A stretch of DNA of 64,000 bases. It comes from Lachnospiraceae bacterium UBA7196. GTDB lineage: Bacteria > Bacillota > Clostridia > Lachnospirales > Lachnospiraceae. A program made the translations under genes and the position numbers. The stretch is from contig DKUU01000037.1 of the NCBI GenBank assembly GCA_002490835.1, positions 30,417 through 94,416 of the forward strand. The letters are read 5' to 3'. The number at the start of each line of letters is the position of its first letter. Within the stretch, counting starts at the first letter, position 1. Of the stretch, positions 1 to 8,295 are shown one piece after another. The notes below the pieces were generated by a model that saw only the letters and a program-made list of their open reading frames with translations, had not been told where the DNA came from and did no database searches.

Positions 1-2
1 GT

Positions 3-689
3 TCCGGCGGCGGACATCGCGAGAAGGCGGGCGGCTTCATCAATATGACGCTCTATGAGGACGCCTATCCGACGCTGCATTCGGAAGCTTTTTTCAGCGA
101 ACGGCTCAACGATTATTTCGATCACTGTCAGGTGATTTATGCGAAAAAATATGAGATTGACTTGACGGATATGCGTTCCTATGTGAAAAAACGGATTCCG
201 CTCGGCTATGTGGAGGCAAAGGATGTGCTGCCGCTCGGTACGCCGATCACGATCCGAACGCTGGAAGGGGACGTGGATATGGTGGTGGAAGAGGATCTAA
301 TCATTATGATCGGTATCAAGGGAGAGGTATACCCGAATCGCAGGGAGCGCTTTGCCAGAACCTATGAGGTGACAGAAACACCGTATCATGAATGTGAGGA
401 TCACAGCAAGTGCGATCTTTTGTATGAGCCGACGATACACGACCGCTCCACGGGGGAGGTCATGAAGCTGATCGATCAGGCTAAGGCCTGTATTGCCAAC
501 GGCGGAACGCACATACATGCCAGAGAATTGACCGAAAGAGTCAAGGTATTTACCGCATGGGACGAGGAGAAATATATGCTGGGCAAGCCCGGAGATTATC
601 TGGCGGTGCGGTGCGATGATAAACATGATATCTATGTGGTAGAGCGGGATATCTTCTTTAAAACGTATGAAGAGAAAAAGGAGGAATAG
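3..689 (+). CDS. DHH-family phosphoesterase, C-terminal part (5' end outside window)
   Basis: The frame is open from the left edge of the window, so only the C-terminal ~228 residues are present. It begins with SGGGHREKAGGF, the glycine/histidine motif of the DHHA1 substrate-binding domain that ends RecJ, NrnA and c-di-AMP phosphodiesterase type proteins. After the motif there are about 215 more residues, a tail that ordinary NrnA-like proteins lack; near its end is a PGDYLAVR stretch resembling PGDYG-type segments. The family hydrolyses phosphodiester bonds in short oligonucleotides or cyclic dinucleotides using metal ions held by an N-terminal DHH domain that lies outside the window, so the substrate cannot be inferred. 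The internal ATG at 45 is not the start because the DHHA1 motif lies upstream of it. The next gene starts 48 bp downstream on the same strand. Confidence 0.7.
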   Translation, partial: SGGGHREKAGGFINMTLYEDAYPTLHSEAFFSERLNDYFDHCQVIYAKKYEIDLTDMRSYVKKRIPLGYVEAKDVLPLGTPITIRTLEGDVDMVVEEDLIIMIGIKGEVYPNRRERFARTYEVTETPYHECEDHSKCDLLYEPTIHDRSTGEVMKLIDQAKACIANGGTHIHARELTERVKVFTAWDEEKYMLGKPGDYLAVRCDDKHDIYVVERDIFFKTYEEKKEE

Positions 690-737
690 ACAGACGCGCG
701 TCATCGCAGTAAATTGCTCTGGCATGGGGGAATCAAT

Positions 738-3700
738 ATGAAAAAGGAAAAAGACGTGGCCGCGGGAGAACAATGGCAGTATGACGCCTTTATCAGCTAT
801 CGGCATGAACAGCCGGACAGTTTTGTGGCCCAGACGCTGCATAAATGTCTGGAAAGTTTTAAACTGCCGCGAAACGTTGTGCGGCGAAGAGGAAAAGAGA
901 ATGCGGGAGAGACCAACGGGGAGCGGATGAAGACCCGCATCCGCAGGGTGTTTCGCGATAGGGAGGAACTGCCCCTTGTGAGTAATCTTGCCGATCCCAT
1001 CACGGAGGCGCTGGCGCAGTCGGAGTATCTGATCGTGATCTGTTCTCCCAGACTGAACGAGTCAATCTGGTGCCGCAAGGAGATAGAGACCTTTATCAGG
1101 ATGCACGACAGAGAGCATGTGCTGGCAGTCTTGGTTGAGGGAGAGCCGGAGGTATCGTTTCCGGAGGAGCTTCTCTTTCGGGAGGAGGAAGAAGAAAAAC
1201 CTGACGGAAGTGTCATTTATCACAAGATTCCCGTAGAACCGCTGGCGGCGGATGTGCGCGGGAGTACGCGCAGGGAAATGCGCCGCAAAATAAAGGGCGA
1301 ACTGCTCCGCCTGGCAGCGCCGATGTTTGACTGCAGCTATGACGATCTAAGGCAGCGGCATCGGGAACAGAAGATGCGAAAGGTAATTCTGACATCCGTG
1401 TCAGTGAGTGTGTTATGCTTATTGATTGGACTGGTCAGTACCGCCGCGGCCTTGAAGATTCAGCGTCAGAGCAGGCAGATCAAGGCGGACGCAGCGCTTA
1501 TCTATGAACAGTCCGGCGTGATCGGGGAGCAGTACGAAAAGATCGAAGAACAGTATGCGGAATCTCAGCGGAGGGTTACGGAAGCCTATGCCAGAGAAGC
1601 GCTTGGCTATCTGGAAGAAGGAGACCGTATGCGGGGATTGGCGGTGGGCGTCATGGCATACGAGGAATACCGCTCCGAAATGGCTGACAAAGAGCAGGCG
1701 GCCGGGATGCCGCCGCAGCTAACGTACGCGCTGACGGAAATGCTCCGCCTGTATGAAAATGGTGAGCAGATAAAACCGGATCGCATCTTGGAGGCGAGCA
1801 GTACCATACGTTTTATGAAGGTTTCCCCTGAGGGCGGCAGAGTGATGGCGGTGGGGGATTCCGGCAGGCTGACGATCTGGGAGAGCCTGAACGATCGGCA
1901 TTACAGAACTTTTCGACCGGAAGGGGTGAATCTCTCGTGGGAATGTCAGATGGGATTTTTGTCTGAGGACAAGGTTTTGTATCCGCAGAAAACGGAAGAC
2001 GCGGGAGAAGAACTCTGTGTGCATGATCTGGAGACGGGAGAGATCGCGACCTATCCCTGCGTCAGCTATGAAGGAGTGATTCCCATACCGGAGAAGGAAA
2101 CCTTTCTGGTGGTGGAGGAGGATGGCTGTTATCTGGCCGGCGCTGACGGAAAGGCGGCGGATAAGCTGCAATGGGGACAGTTGGAGGAAGGCTTGTATGC
2201 CAAAGGCGGTTTTGAGGCGGATCAGACGGTCACAAAAGACGGCAGGATCCTGATAGCGTTGGAACTGACGTCGGGAAGCGAAGATCAAAAGCGGATCGCG
2301 GTACTGACCTATCAGGCCGGTATGGGGGAGCAGCCGGAGATTTCTCTGTATCCGATCGATTATGACTATATCGGCAGTTTCTGTCTGGAGGCGGGCAGTT
2401 ATCAGCAGGGTGCGGATATTCTCTATGTGACCAGTAACAAAGCGGAAAGAACGGGACAGGCGTTATCAACAGCCGGAATGTTCGGGCGATTGCAAGCATT
2501 TGACCTATCCGGTCAAAAGGAGCTGTGGCGCTTTGAAGTATCGGACAACTGGCTCTATGATGTAGGGCTTGCACGCAGGGAGGGCAGCAGCTATCTTCTG
2601 TGTCAGCAATACAATGAAGCGCTGCTGTTTGACAGAAAGGAAGGGACGCTGATCGATACCTTTTCTTTCGGATCGGAGATCGTTAAGATTGGCTCTTATA
2701 CAAACACAGATGATTTTATGGCCTTTACCAGAGACGGCGTCTGGCATTATCTGGATACGGACTTCAAGATGGATATGGTAGGGAATGCTTTTTCGGATTG
2801 TACATCCTCTAATGTAAAAGATTTTGCGATGGGAGCCGGCTACTGTGTGACCCTGCCTTACGGCAGCAATCGAATCACGGTGTATCGGCAGGCGCTCGGC
2901 GAAGGCGTGGAGACCTTCTATAAAGGAGAGAAAAATTACAGGCAGGCGCAGTTAAGCGGAGACGGGAAGTATCTGGCGGCGGCAAGGTATGATGAAGAAA
3001 GCAATACCTGTGTGGAGCTGTTTGATACGGCAGCGAAAAAATTGCTCTGGACATATGAGGATGCTGCTTACTATGAGGCGATGGCTTTCGGGGACTTTGA
3101 CGGAGATGGAACTGAGTCGCTTCTGGTGGTCACCAAAGATGCCTGCCATCTCATAGATCCGGCGGACGGGAACGTCAGACGAACCCTGACTTTTGAAAAC
3201 GGCAGTCTGACGTATTTGGGCATAGACAAAAATAACGCAGTGCTGTTGGTGGAAAAACGGCAGACCCTGTACGGTTACCGGCTTGCGGACGGAGAGCTGC
3301 TCTATGAAGAGGCGCTTTTAGACGGCGTTACGGCCGTGTGTAACGAACGTCCCTTTTATGCGGTGGCTTCCACAGAGACAGACAGTCTTCTCTTTTATCA
3401 GATGGGAGAAGAAGGCGTCTATATGACGATACCGTCGCATGAAATGGATGCGGAATTTCTGGAGTCCATGTTTTTTAGTGCGGAGGATGACGAGCTGTAT
3501 CTGGTCTATCAAGACGGAACCGTGCGTATTTTCTTTGTGGACTGGAACGAAACGATGGCTGAGTATTTCTTCGGTGAGCTGGGCAGCTATACCGGATTCC
3601 CCGGAAAGATGAAGCGGTATGAGGCGGTAGAGGGCGCGGATTATGCCTTTTTATGCGGGGATGACGATGCTTACCAGACAGATATGAGCAGACTGGGAGG

Positions 3701-3908
3701 GCAGTGGTACAGCAAATATGCCGCGATTCGCGGATTTCTTGCTTACGATGCGGGCTCGAAGACCCTGTATCTGCATAATGGGGATGAGATCTATACCTCT
3801 CCTTTATTTGATATAGAAGAAGTGGTGGATATGGGGAGTAAGGCGCTGCAGGACAGCAGCTATTGGAATCATACGGTAACAACGATTGATTTTATGGCGA
3901 ATCCGTAG
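738..3908 (+). CDS. TIR domain protein with transmembrane helix and C-terminal propeller-like region
   Basis: A 1056-residue protein. Residues ~14-130 form a TIR domain: YDAFISYRH strand, FRDREELP loop, and SxxLIVICSP followed by WCRKE. The glutamate (E115) of the W-x-x-x-E motif matches the catalytic glutamate of NAD-cleaving TIR domains such as SARM1, so NADase activity is possible but unproven. A basic segment leads to one membrane helix (~216-239), then a predicted coiled coil (~240-290, many QxxxIxEQY repeats). From ~350 to the end are repeated beta-rich blocks of WD40/quinoprotein character (for example LTIWES, VELFD, VRIFFVD), including a DFDGDGTES calcium-loop-like motif. The start at 738 is preferred over an ATG at 714 because GGGGGA lies a few bases upstream of it. 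Plausible roles are signalling or antiviral NAD depletion; no partner effector gene is adjacent. Confidence 0.75.
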   Translation: MKKEKDVAAGEQWQYDAFISYRHEQPDSFVAQTLHKCLESFKLPRNVVRRRGKENAGETNGERMKTRIRRVFRDREELPLVSNLADPITEALAQSEYLIVICSPRLNESIWCRKEIETFIRMHDREHVLAVLVEGEPEVSFPEELLFREEEEEKPDGSVIYHKIPVEPLAADVRGSTRREMRRKIKGELLRLAAPMFDCSYDDLRQRHREQKMRKVILTSVSVSVLCLLIGLVSTAAALKIQRQSRQIKADAALIYEQSGVIGEQYEKIEEQYAESQRRVTEAYAREALGYLEEGDRMRGLAVGVMAYEEYRSEMADKEQAAGMPPQLTYALTEMLRLYENGEQIKPDRILEASSTIRFMKVSPEGGRVMAVGDSGRLTIWESLNDRHYRTFRPEGVNLSWECQMGFLSEDKVLYPQKTEDAGEELCVHDLETGEIATYPCVSYEGVIPIPEKETFLVVEEDGCYLAGADGKAADKLQWGQLEEGLYAKGGFEADQTVTKDGRILIALELTSGSEDQKRIAVLTYQAGMGEQPEISLYPIDYDYIGSFCLEAGSYQQGADILYVTSNKAERTGQALSTAGMFGRLQAFDLSGQKELWRFEVSDNWLYDVGLARREGSSYLLCQQYNEALLFDRKEGTLIDTFSFGSEIVKIGSYTNTDDFMAFTRDGVWHYLDTDFKMDMVGNAFSDCTSSNVKDFAMGAGYCVTLPYGSNRITVYRQALGEGVETFYKGEKNYRQAQLSGDGKYLAAARYDEESNTCVELFDTAAKKLLWTYEDAAYYEAMAFGDFDGDGTESLLVVTKDACHLIDPADGNVRRTLTFENGSLTYLGIDKNNAVLLVEKRQTLYGYRLADGELLYEEALLDGVTAVCNERPFYAVASTETDSLLFYQMGEEGVYMTIPSHEMDAEFLESMFFSAEDDELYLVYQDGTVRIFFVDWNETMAEYFFGELGSYTGFPGKMKRYEAVEGADYAFLCGDDDAYQTDMSRLGGQWYSKYAAIRGFLAYDAGSKTLYLHNGDEIYTSPLFDIEEVVDMGSKALQDSSYWNHTVTTIDFMANP

Positions 3909-3941
3909 CAATGCAGCCGGTTCAGGAATTTGTGACGGGGC

Positions 3942-3970
3942 TTGCAGTTTTTACGGAAAATGTGTATAAT
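3942..3970 (+). promoter_or_regulatory. sigma-A-type promoter for small peptide/glnS
   Basis: TTGCAG (3942-3947), 17-bp spacer, perfect TATAAT (3965-3970). It lies just after the TIR gene and would drive the 38-residue peptide at 4062 and glnS downstream. Confidence 0.7.
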
Positions 3971-4061
3971 GTTTTTTGTACGGGCCTATCGTGCATACAA
4001 AAAGAAAAAGTGTCAGTAAGTAAGGGGACGGCTTCGCGTTCCGGAATGGGGGCATTTACTT

Positions 4062-4178
4062 ATGTTTACATTGTTATTGGGCGGTTTCTTTGTGGTAGTC
4101 ATCATTCCTGTTGTAATCTCCGTGGTATCTTCGGTGGTTTCCGGAGTTGCGGCAGCGGTGGACGACGAGGAAGATTAA
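4062..4178 (+). CDS. small hydrophobic membrane peptide, 38 aa
   Basis: The reading frame gives 38 residues: a start MFTLLLGGFF, a continuous run of valine, isoleucine and small residues long enough for one membrane helix (residues ~2-32), and an acidic tail DDEED before TAA. This hydrophobic-helix-plus-acidic-tail composition is typical of real single-pass small membrane proteins. A G-rich ribosome site (GGGGG, 4048-4052) lies 9 bases before the ATG, as part of GTTCCGGAATGGGGG, a relaxed version of the SD motif seen before other genes in this window. A good promoter is ~90 bp upstream. The role is unknown; the position before glnS is co-directional but may be coincidental. A longer overlapping frame (3911-4270) has no ribosome site and non-protein-like composition. 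Confidence 0.55.
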   Translation: MFTLLLGGFFVVVIIPVVISVVSSVVSGVAAAVDDEED

Positions 4179-4203
4179 CGCGCAGTGAAACACTGATACA
4201 GCG

Positions 4204-4258
4204 ATGGGGCAAGATTCCACAGGGTGGGATTTTGCCCCATTGCAGAAATGGGGCAAAA
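4204..4258 (+). promoter_or_regulatory. two mutually exclusive hairpins over the glnS ribosome site
   Basis: Hairpin A pairs 4204-4220 with 4224-4240 (17 pairs, two of them G-U, 3-base loop). Hairpin B pairs 4230-4241 with 4247-4258 (12 perfect Watson-Crick pairs, 5-base loop). They share the TTGCCCCAT segment, so only one can form. B buries the GGGG (4250-4253) that serves as ribosome site for the glnS ATG at 4260; A leaves it free. No T-run follows either one, so control of translation is more likely than termination. The trigger is unknown. An AGGGTGGGA stretch resembles a T-box bulge, but no specifier loop or full T-box was seen. Confidence 0.55.
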
Positions 4259-4259
4259 C

Positions 4260-5927
4260 ATGGAAGTTAAGGAATCTAAGAATTTTATAGAGCAGATCAT
4301 AGAGAAGGATTTGGCGGAGGGGGTCTACGATACGGTGCATACCAGATTTCCGCCGGAACCCAACGGTTATCTGCATATCGGTCATGCGAAGAGTATTTTA
4401 CTTAATTCAGGGCTGGCGGCGCAGTACGGCGGCAAATTTAATATGCGTTTCGACGATACCAATCCGACCAAGGAAAAGAGCGAATTTGTGGAGTCCATCA
4501 AGGCCGACGTAAAGTGGCTGGGAGCGGATTATGAGGACAGGCTGTTTTTTGCTTCCGATTATTTTGACGAGATGTATGAGGGAGCGATCAAGCTCATCAA
4601 AAAGGGCAAGGCCTACGTCTCCGACCTGACCGCGGACGAGATGAGGGAATACCGGGGGACGCTGACGGAACCGGGGCGCGACGATCCCAACAGGGAGCGC
4701 AGCGTGGAGGAAAATCTGCGGCTCTTTACACAGATGAAGGAAGGCAAGTACGCGGACGGGGAAAAGACCCTGCGGGCAAAGATCGATATGTCCTCGCCCA
4801 ACATCAATATGCGCGATCCCATCCTTTATCGGGTGGCGCATCTGTCCCATCAGAATACGGGGGACAAGTGGTGCATTTATCCCATGTACGATTACGCGCA
4901 TCCCATCGAGGACGCGATCGAGGGCATTACGCATTCCATCTGCACGCTGGAATTTGAGGATCACAGGCCGCTCTATAATTGGGTGGTGACGGAGTTAGAA
5001 TATCCGCATCCGCCCAAGCAGATCGAGTTTGCCAAGATGTATTTGACCAATGTGGTCACCGGTAAGCGTTACATCAAGAAGCTGGTGGAGGACGGCATCG
5101 TTGACGGCTGGGACGATCCGAGGCTGGTGTCCATCGCGGCCTTGCGCAGAAGAGGTTTTACGCCGGAATCGATTCGGCTCTTCGTGGATCTCTGCGGGGT
5201 CTCCAAGGCCAATTCCTCGGCGGAATACTCGATGTTAGAGTACTGCATCAGGGAGGACTTAAAACTGAAGCGGCCGCGCATCATGGCGGTGACCGATCCG
5301 GTCAAGCTGGTGATAGACAATTATCCGGAAGGGCAGACAGAGATGCTTCCCGTCGTGAATAATCCGGAGAACGAGAGTCTCGGCTCGCGCGAGGTGCCTT
5401 TTAGCAGGGAGCTTTACATTGAGCGGGAGGACTTTATGGAGGAGCCGCCGAAGAAGTATTTCCGGCTTTTTCCGGGCAACGAGGTGCGTCTCATGGGCGC
5501 TTACTTCGTGAAGTGTACCGACTATGAGAAGGACGAGACGGGAAAGGTGACGGTGGTGCATTGTACCTACGATCCGGCTTCCAGAGGCGGGAACAGTCCG
5601 GACGGCCGCAAGGTGAAGGGAACGATCCACTGGGTATCCGCAGCGGAGTCCGTGCAGGCACAAGTGCGGCTTTACGAGAACATCATCGACGAGGAGAAGG
5701 GCGTCTACAACGAGGACGGGAGCCTGAACTTAAATCCCGATTCGCTCAAGGTCTTAATGGACTGCCGCATCGAGCCGTCTGTAAAGGACGCGAAGGCCTA
5801 CGAGAGCTTTCAGTTTGTCAGACAGGGGTTTTTCTGTGTGGATTGTAAGGATTCCCGGCCGGGAAAACTTGTTTTTAACAGAATTGTATCACTTAAAAGC
5901 TCCTATGTATTGCCGAAATCGGAATAA
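4260..5927 (+). CDS. glnS: glutaminyl-tRNA synthetase
   Basis: This cytoplasmic class I enzyme charges tRNA-Gln with glutamine. Near the N-terminus is FPPEPNGYLHIGHAKS, which contains the HIGH nucleotide-binding signature in the GlnRS-specific context (RFPPEPNGYLHIGHAKSI in E. coli), followed by FDDTNP and the dyad TLEFEDHRPLYNWV. The C-terminal half is the beta-barrel anticodon-binding region (for example FFCVDCKDS near the end). At 555 residues it matches the family length (~550). ATG 4260 is chosen because GGGG lies 6 bases upstream and homologues start just before NFIxQII; GTG 4224 and ATG 4248 are in frame but give an atypical extension. Expression may be controlled by the overlapping hairpins just upstream. 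Confidence 0.95.
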   Translation: MEVKESKNFIEQIIEKDLAEGVYDTVHTRFPPEPNGYLHIGHAKSILLNSGLAAQYGGKFNMRFDDTNPTKEKSEFVESIKADVKWLGADYEDRLFFASDYFDEMYEGAIKLIKKGKAYVSDLTADEMREYRGTLTEPGRDDPNRERSVEENLRLFTQMKEGKYADGEKTLRAKIDMSSPNINMRDPILYRVAHLSHQNTGDKWCIYPMYDYAHPIEDAIEGITHSICTLEFEDHRPLYNWVVTELEYPHPPKQIEFAKMYLTNVVTGKRYIKKLVEDGIVDGWDDPRLVSIAALRRRGFTPESIRLFVDLCGVSKANSSAEYSMLEYCIREDLKLKRPRIMAVTDPVKLVIDNYPEGQTEMLPVVNNPENESLGSREVPFSRELYIEREDFMEEPPKKYFRLFPGNEVRLMGAYFVKCTDYEKDETGKVTVVHCTYDPASRGGNSPDGRKVKGTIHWVSAAESVQAQVRLYENIIDEEKGVYNEDGSLNLNPDSLKVLMDCRIEPSVKDAKAYESFQFVRQGFFCVDCKDSRPGKLVFNRIVSLKSSYVLPKSE

Positions 5928-5981
5928 TAGTTTATAATTGAAGGGCTATAGTTGATCGAATTAAAGGTGGAGGATAACAAA

Positions 5982-6848
5982 ATGGCGGGACTTTTGTCGG
6001 GGTTAGAGCAGTTTGGATTGAGTAATCTGGAAGGGATGGATCTCTATGAGACCCCCAAAAAGGCGGAGGAGGGAGAAGGCGGAGAGGCAGCTGCCCATGT
6101 AGTGCAGGAGCAGGATTTCCTTTTTGATAAGTCCTTTACCTGTCCGCTCTGCGATAGAGAATTTAAGGCCAGAACCGTAAAGATCGGTAAGGCGAAGCTG
6201 GCGGGGAGCGATTTGGATCTGCGCCCCAGATATGAGCAGATCGATCTTTTAAAATATGACGTGATCATGTGTCCGTCCTGCGGTTATGCGGCACTGAGCA
6301 GATTTTTCAAATATCTGACCTCTCCGCAGGCAAAGAATATCCAGAAGGCGATTTCCGCAAACTTTAAACCGCAGAAGGAGACAGCGGAGACCTATACATA
6401 TGAGGAGGCGCTGGAGCGCTATAAGATGGCGCTCGCTAATGCGATCGTCAAGCAGACAAAGGCCAGCGAGAAGGCATATATCTGTCTGAAGACGGCTTGG
6501 CTTTTAAGGGGACAGGCGGAGCATCTGGATCCGGAAGAAGAGGGTTATGAGGTGAAGAAGAAAAAGTGTCAGGAGGAAGAGGACGAATTTCTCCGCAATG
6601 CACTGGAAGGCTTTCTTGCGGCGAGACAGACGGAGAGCTTCCCCATGTGCGGCATGGATGAGCCCACGGTAGATTTCCTGATCGCGGTGACGGCGATGCG
6701 TTTCGAGCAGTACGATGTGGCGAGCCGTCTGATCACGGGACTTATCACCTCTAAGACGGCTAATCCCCGCATGAAGGATAAGGCGAGGGATGTGAAGGAA
6801 ATGATGATGAAGAAGGTCAAGGAAAAGAACGCAGCCGCCAGAAAATAG
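5982..6848 (+). CDS. DUF2225 family protein
   Basis: A 288-residue soluble protein with the DUF2225 signature: CPLCDREF near residue 50, then DLRPRYEQIDLLKYDVIMC and CPSCGYAALSRFF, giving two CxxC pairs that probably bind zinc. The rest is helical with an alternating EALERYKMAL pattern suggestive of TPR-like helices. ATG 5982 is chosen because GGTGGAGG lies 8 bases upstream; a TTG at 5952 in the same frame lacks this. The family is widespread in Firmicutes and has no established biochemical role. The MocR gene begins ~15 bp downstream, so the two probably share a transcript. No signal peptide is visible. Confidence 0.85.
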   Translation: MAGLLSGLEQFGLSNLEGMDLYETPKKAEEGEGGEAAAHVVQEQDFLFDKSFTCPLCDREFKARTVKIGKAKLAGSDLDLRPRYEQIDLLKYDVIMCPSCGYAALSRFFKYLTSPQAKNIQKAISANFKPQKETAETYTYEEALERYKMALANAIVKQTKASEKAYICLKTAWLLRGQAEHLDPEEEGYEVKKKKCQEEEDEFLRNALEGFLAARQTESFPMCGMDEPTVDFLIAVTAMRFEQYDVASRLITGLITSKTANPRMKDKARDVKEMMMKKVKEKNAAARK

Positions 6849-6865
6849 CGGAGGCGCAGACAGTG

Positions 6866-8275
6866 ATGAGAGAATTGCCGATCAGGATCCGGTTGGAGAA
6901 GGAGAGCGGTAAAACTTTATACGAGCAGCTTTACGAATATATCCGGGAGGAGATCAGGACAGGGGGCCTTTTGCCAGACGAAAGGCTTCCTTCAGCCAGA
7001 TTTCTCTCGGATTCTTTGCAGGTATCCAGAACCACGGTCGATATGGCCTACGGACAGCTCGTGGCGGAAGGTTATCTGACGGCCAGGCCGAAGAGCGGGT
7101 ACTTTGTCAATGCCACGGAAGGACTTTGCGACACGGGGATGACGGCGGGGGAGAAGAAAAGGCAGGTCAGAGAAGAGCCGGAGAGCGCTTTTTGCTATGA
7201 CTTTTCTCCCACAGCGATCGATATGACGCATTTTCCCTATGCGACGTGGAAAAAGATCACCAAAAATATTCTGGTGGATGCCAAAAGCCGGATGTTTGCG
7301 CTGGGGGAGCCGCAGGGAGACGAGGAACTGCGGACTACGATTTGTCGTTACCTACACGGTTCCCGCGGGGTAAACTGCGAGCCGGAGCAGATCATTGTCG
7401 GAGCGGGAAACGATTTCCTGCTTCTTTTGCTGGAAAAACTGCTGGGCCGTCATGTCCCCATTGCAATGGAAAATCCGACTTATGTGCGGGCTTACCGGAT
7501 CTTTCATTCGTTTGCCTATCCGATCTTTCTGGTGCCAATGGATGAGAAGGGACTCCGCGTCGATAAGCTGCGTGAAAGCGGCGCGCAGGCGGCCTATGTG
7601 ATGCCTTCCCGCCAGTATCCTACGGGGATATCCATGCCGATCGGCAGGCGTATGGAGCTTCTTGGCTGGGCGGCGGAGGCGGGGGGGCGCTATCTGATCG
7701 AGGACGACTATGACAGTGAATTTCGCTATAAAGGAAAGCCCCTGCCGTCCTTACAGGCCTCGGATTCCATGGGGCGCGTGATCTATCTGGGTACTTTTTC
7801 CAAGTCGATCGCCCCCGCGATCCGTGTCAGTTACATGGTGCTGCCCTATCCGCTTTTGGAAAAGTACCGTCTGGAGTGCGGCTTTATTTCTTCCACGGTA
7901 TCCCGCATCGACCAGACCATTTTAAATGAATTTATCCGCGACGGTTATTTTGAACGATATCTGAATAAGATGCGCAAAGTGTACCGCGCCAAGCACGATC
8001 TCCTATTGGGGGAGTTAAAGGGCTGGGAGAAGGATTTTGACATAAGCGGCGAGAATGCCGGACTTCACGTACTGCTTGCCGACAAAAGGGGGCGGGATGA
8101 GGAAAGCCTTGTACGGCAGGCGGCGGAAGCGGATGTAAAGGTGTACGGCATGAAAGCCTTCTGCATGGAAGAGCAGAGAAGGGATGCCCCCGCGACCTTG
8201 ATTCTGGGCTATGGGAGCCTGTCCGAGCTGGAAATAAAGGAAGGGATCGCGGCATTAAAAAAAGCCTGGCGGTAA
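6866..8275 (+). CDS. MocR/PdxR-type regulator (GntR winged helix + aminotransferase fold)
   Basis: A 469-residue fusion. Residues ~5-80 are a GntR-type winged helix-turn-helix (LYEQLYEYIREEIRTG, then LPSARFLSDSLQVSRTTVDMAY). Residues ~110-469 have the fold-type I PLP-dependent aminotransferase domain: the IEDDYDSEFRY motif is characteristic of MocR proteins, and GTFSKS carries the PLP lysine, K313. The PLP lysine is intact, so cofactor binding is expected. MocR proteins usually activate vitamin B6, GABA or amino acid genes, often in response to PLP; the target here is unknown. GTG at 6863 is an alternative start immediately before ATG 6866, with GGAGG at 6850-6854. The stop codon lies inside the loop of a terminator stem shared with the convergent TetR gene. 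Confidence 0.88.
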   Translation: MRELPIRIRLEKESGKTLYEQLYEYIREEIRTGGLLPDERLPSARFLSDSLQVSRTTVDMAYGQLVAEGYLTARPKSGYFVNATEGLCDTGMTAGEKKRQVREEPESAFCYDFSPTAIDMTHFPYATWKKITKNILVDAKSRMFALGEPQGDEELRTTICRYLHGSRGVNCEPEQIIVGAGNDFLLLLLEKLLGRHVPIAMENPTYVRAYRIFHSFAYPIFLVPMDEKGLRVDKLRESGAQAAYVMPSRQYPTGISMPIGRRMELLGWAAEAGGRYLIEDDYDSEFRYKGKPLPSLQASDSMGRVIYLGTFSKSIAPAIRVSYMVLPYPLLEKYRLECGFISSTVSRIDQTILNEFIRDGYFERYLNKMRKVYRAKHDLLLGELKGWEKDFDISGENAGLHVLLADKRGRDEESLVRQAAEADVKVYGMKAFCMEEQRRDAPATLILGYGSLSELEIKEGIAALKKAWR

Positions 8276-8282
8276 GCCAGGC
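8257..8282 (-). terminator. intrinsic terminator of the TetR gene, overlapping the MocR stop
   Basis: GCCTGGC (8264-8270), loop GGTAA, GCCAGGC (8276-8282). Read leftward, the stem is followed by seven T residues (A-run 8257-8263 on the + strand), so it terminates the minus-strand TetR gene. The stop codon TAA of the MocR gene is in the loop. Confidence 0.8.
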
Positions 8283-8295
8283 TTATGCGCGCAAC

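Noticed and set aside
1719..2747. Several long minus-strand frames inside the TIR gene
   Set aside because: Shadow frames of a GC-biased coding region; arginine/histidine/proline-rich composition without domains.
4204..4240. T-box riboswitch before glnS (AGGGTGGGA resembles the T-box bulge)
   Set aside because: No specifier stem, no full-length T-box leader and no terminator/antiterminator pair; the sequence is explained by the two competing hairpins.
3911..4270. 119-codon plus-strand frame between the TIR gene and glnS
   Set aside because: No ribosome site, cysteine- and arginine-rich non-protein-like composition, and it overlaps both the more convincing 38-residue peptide and the glnS hairpins.
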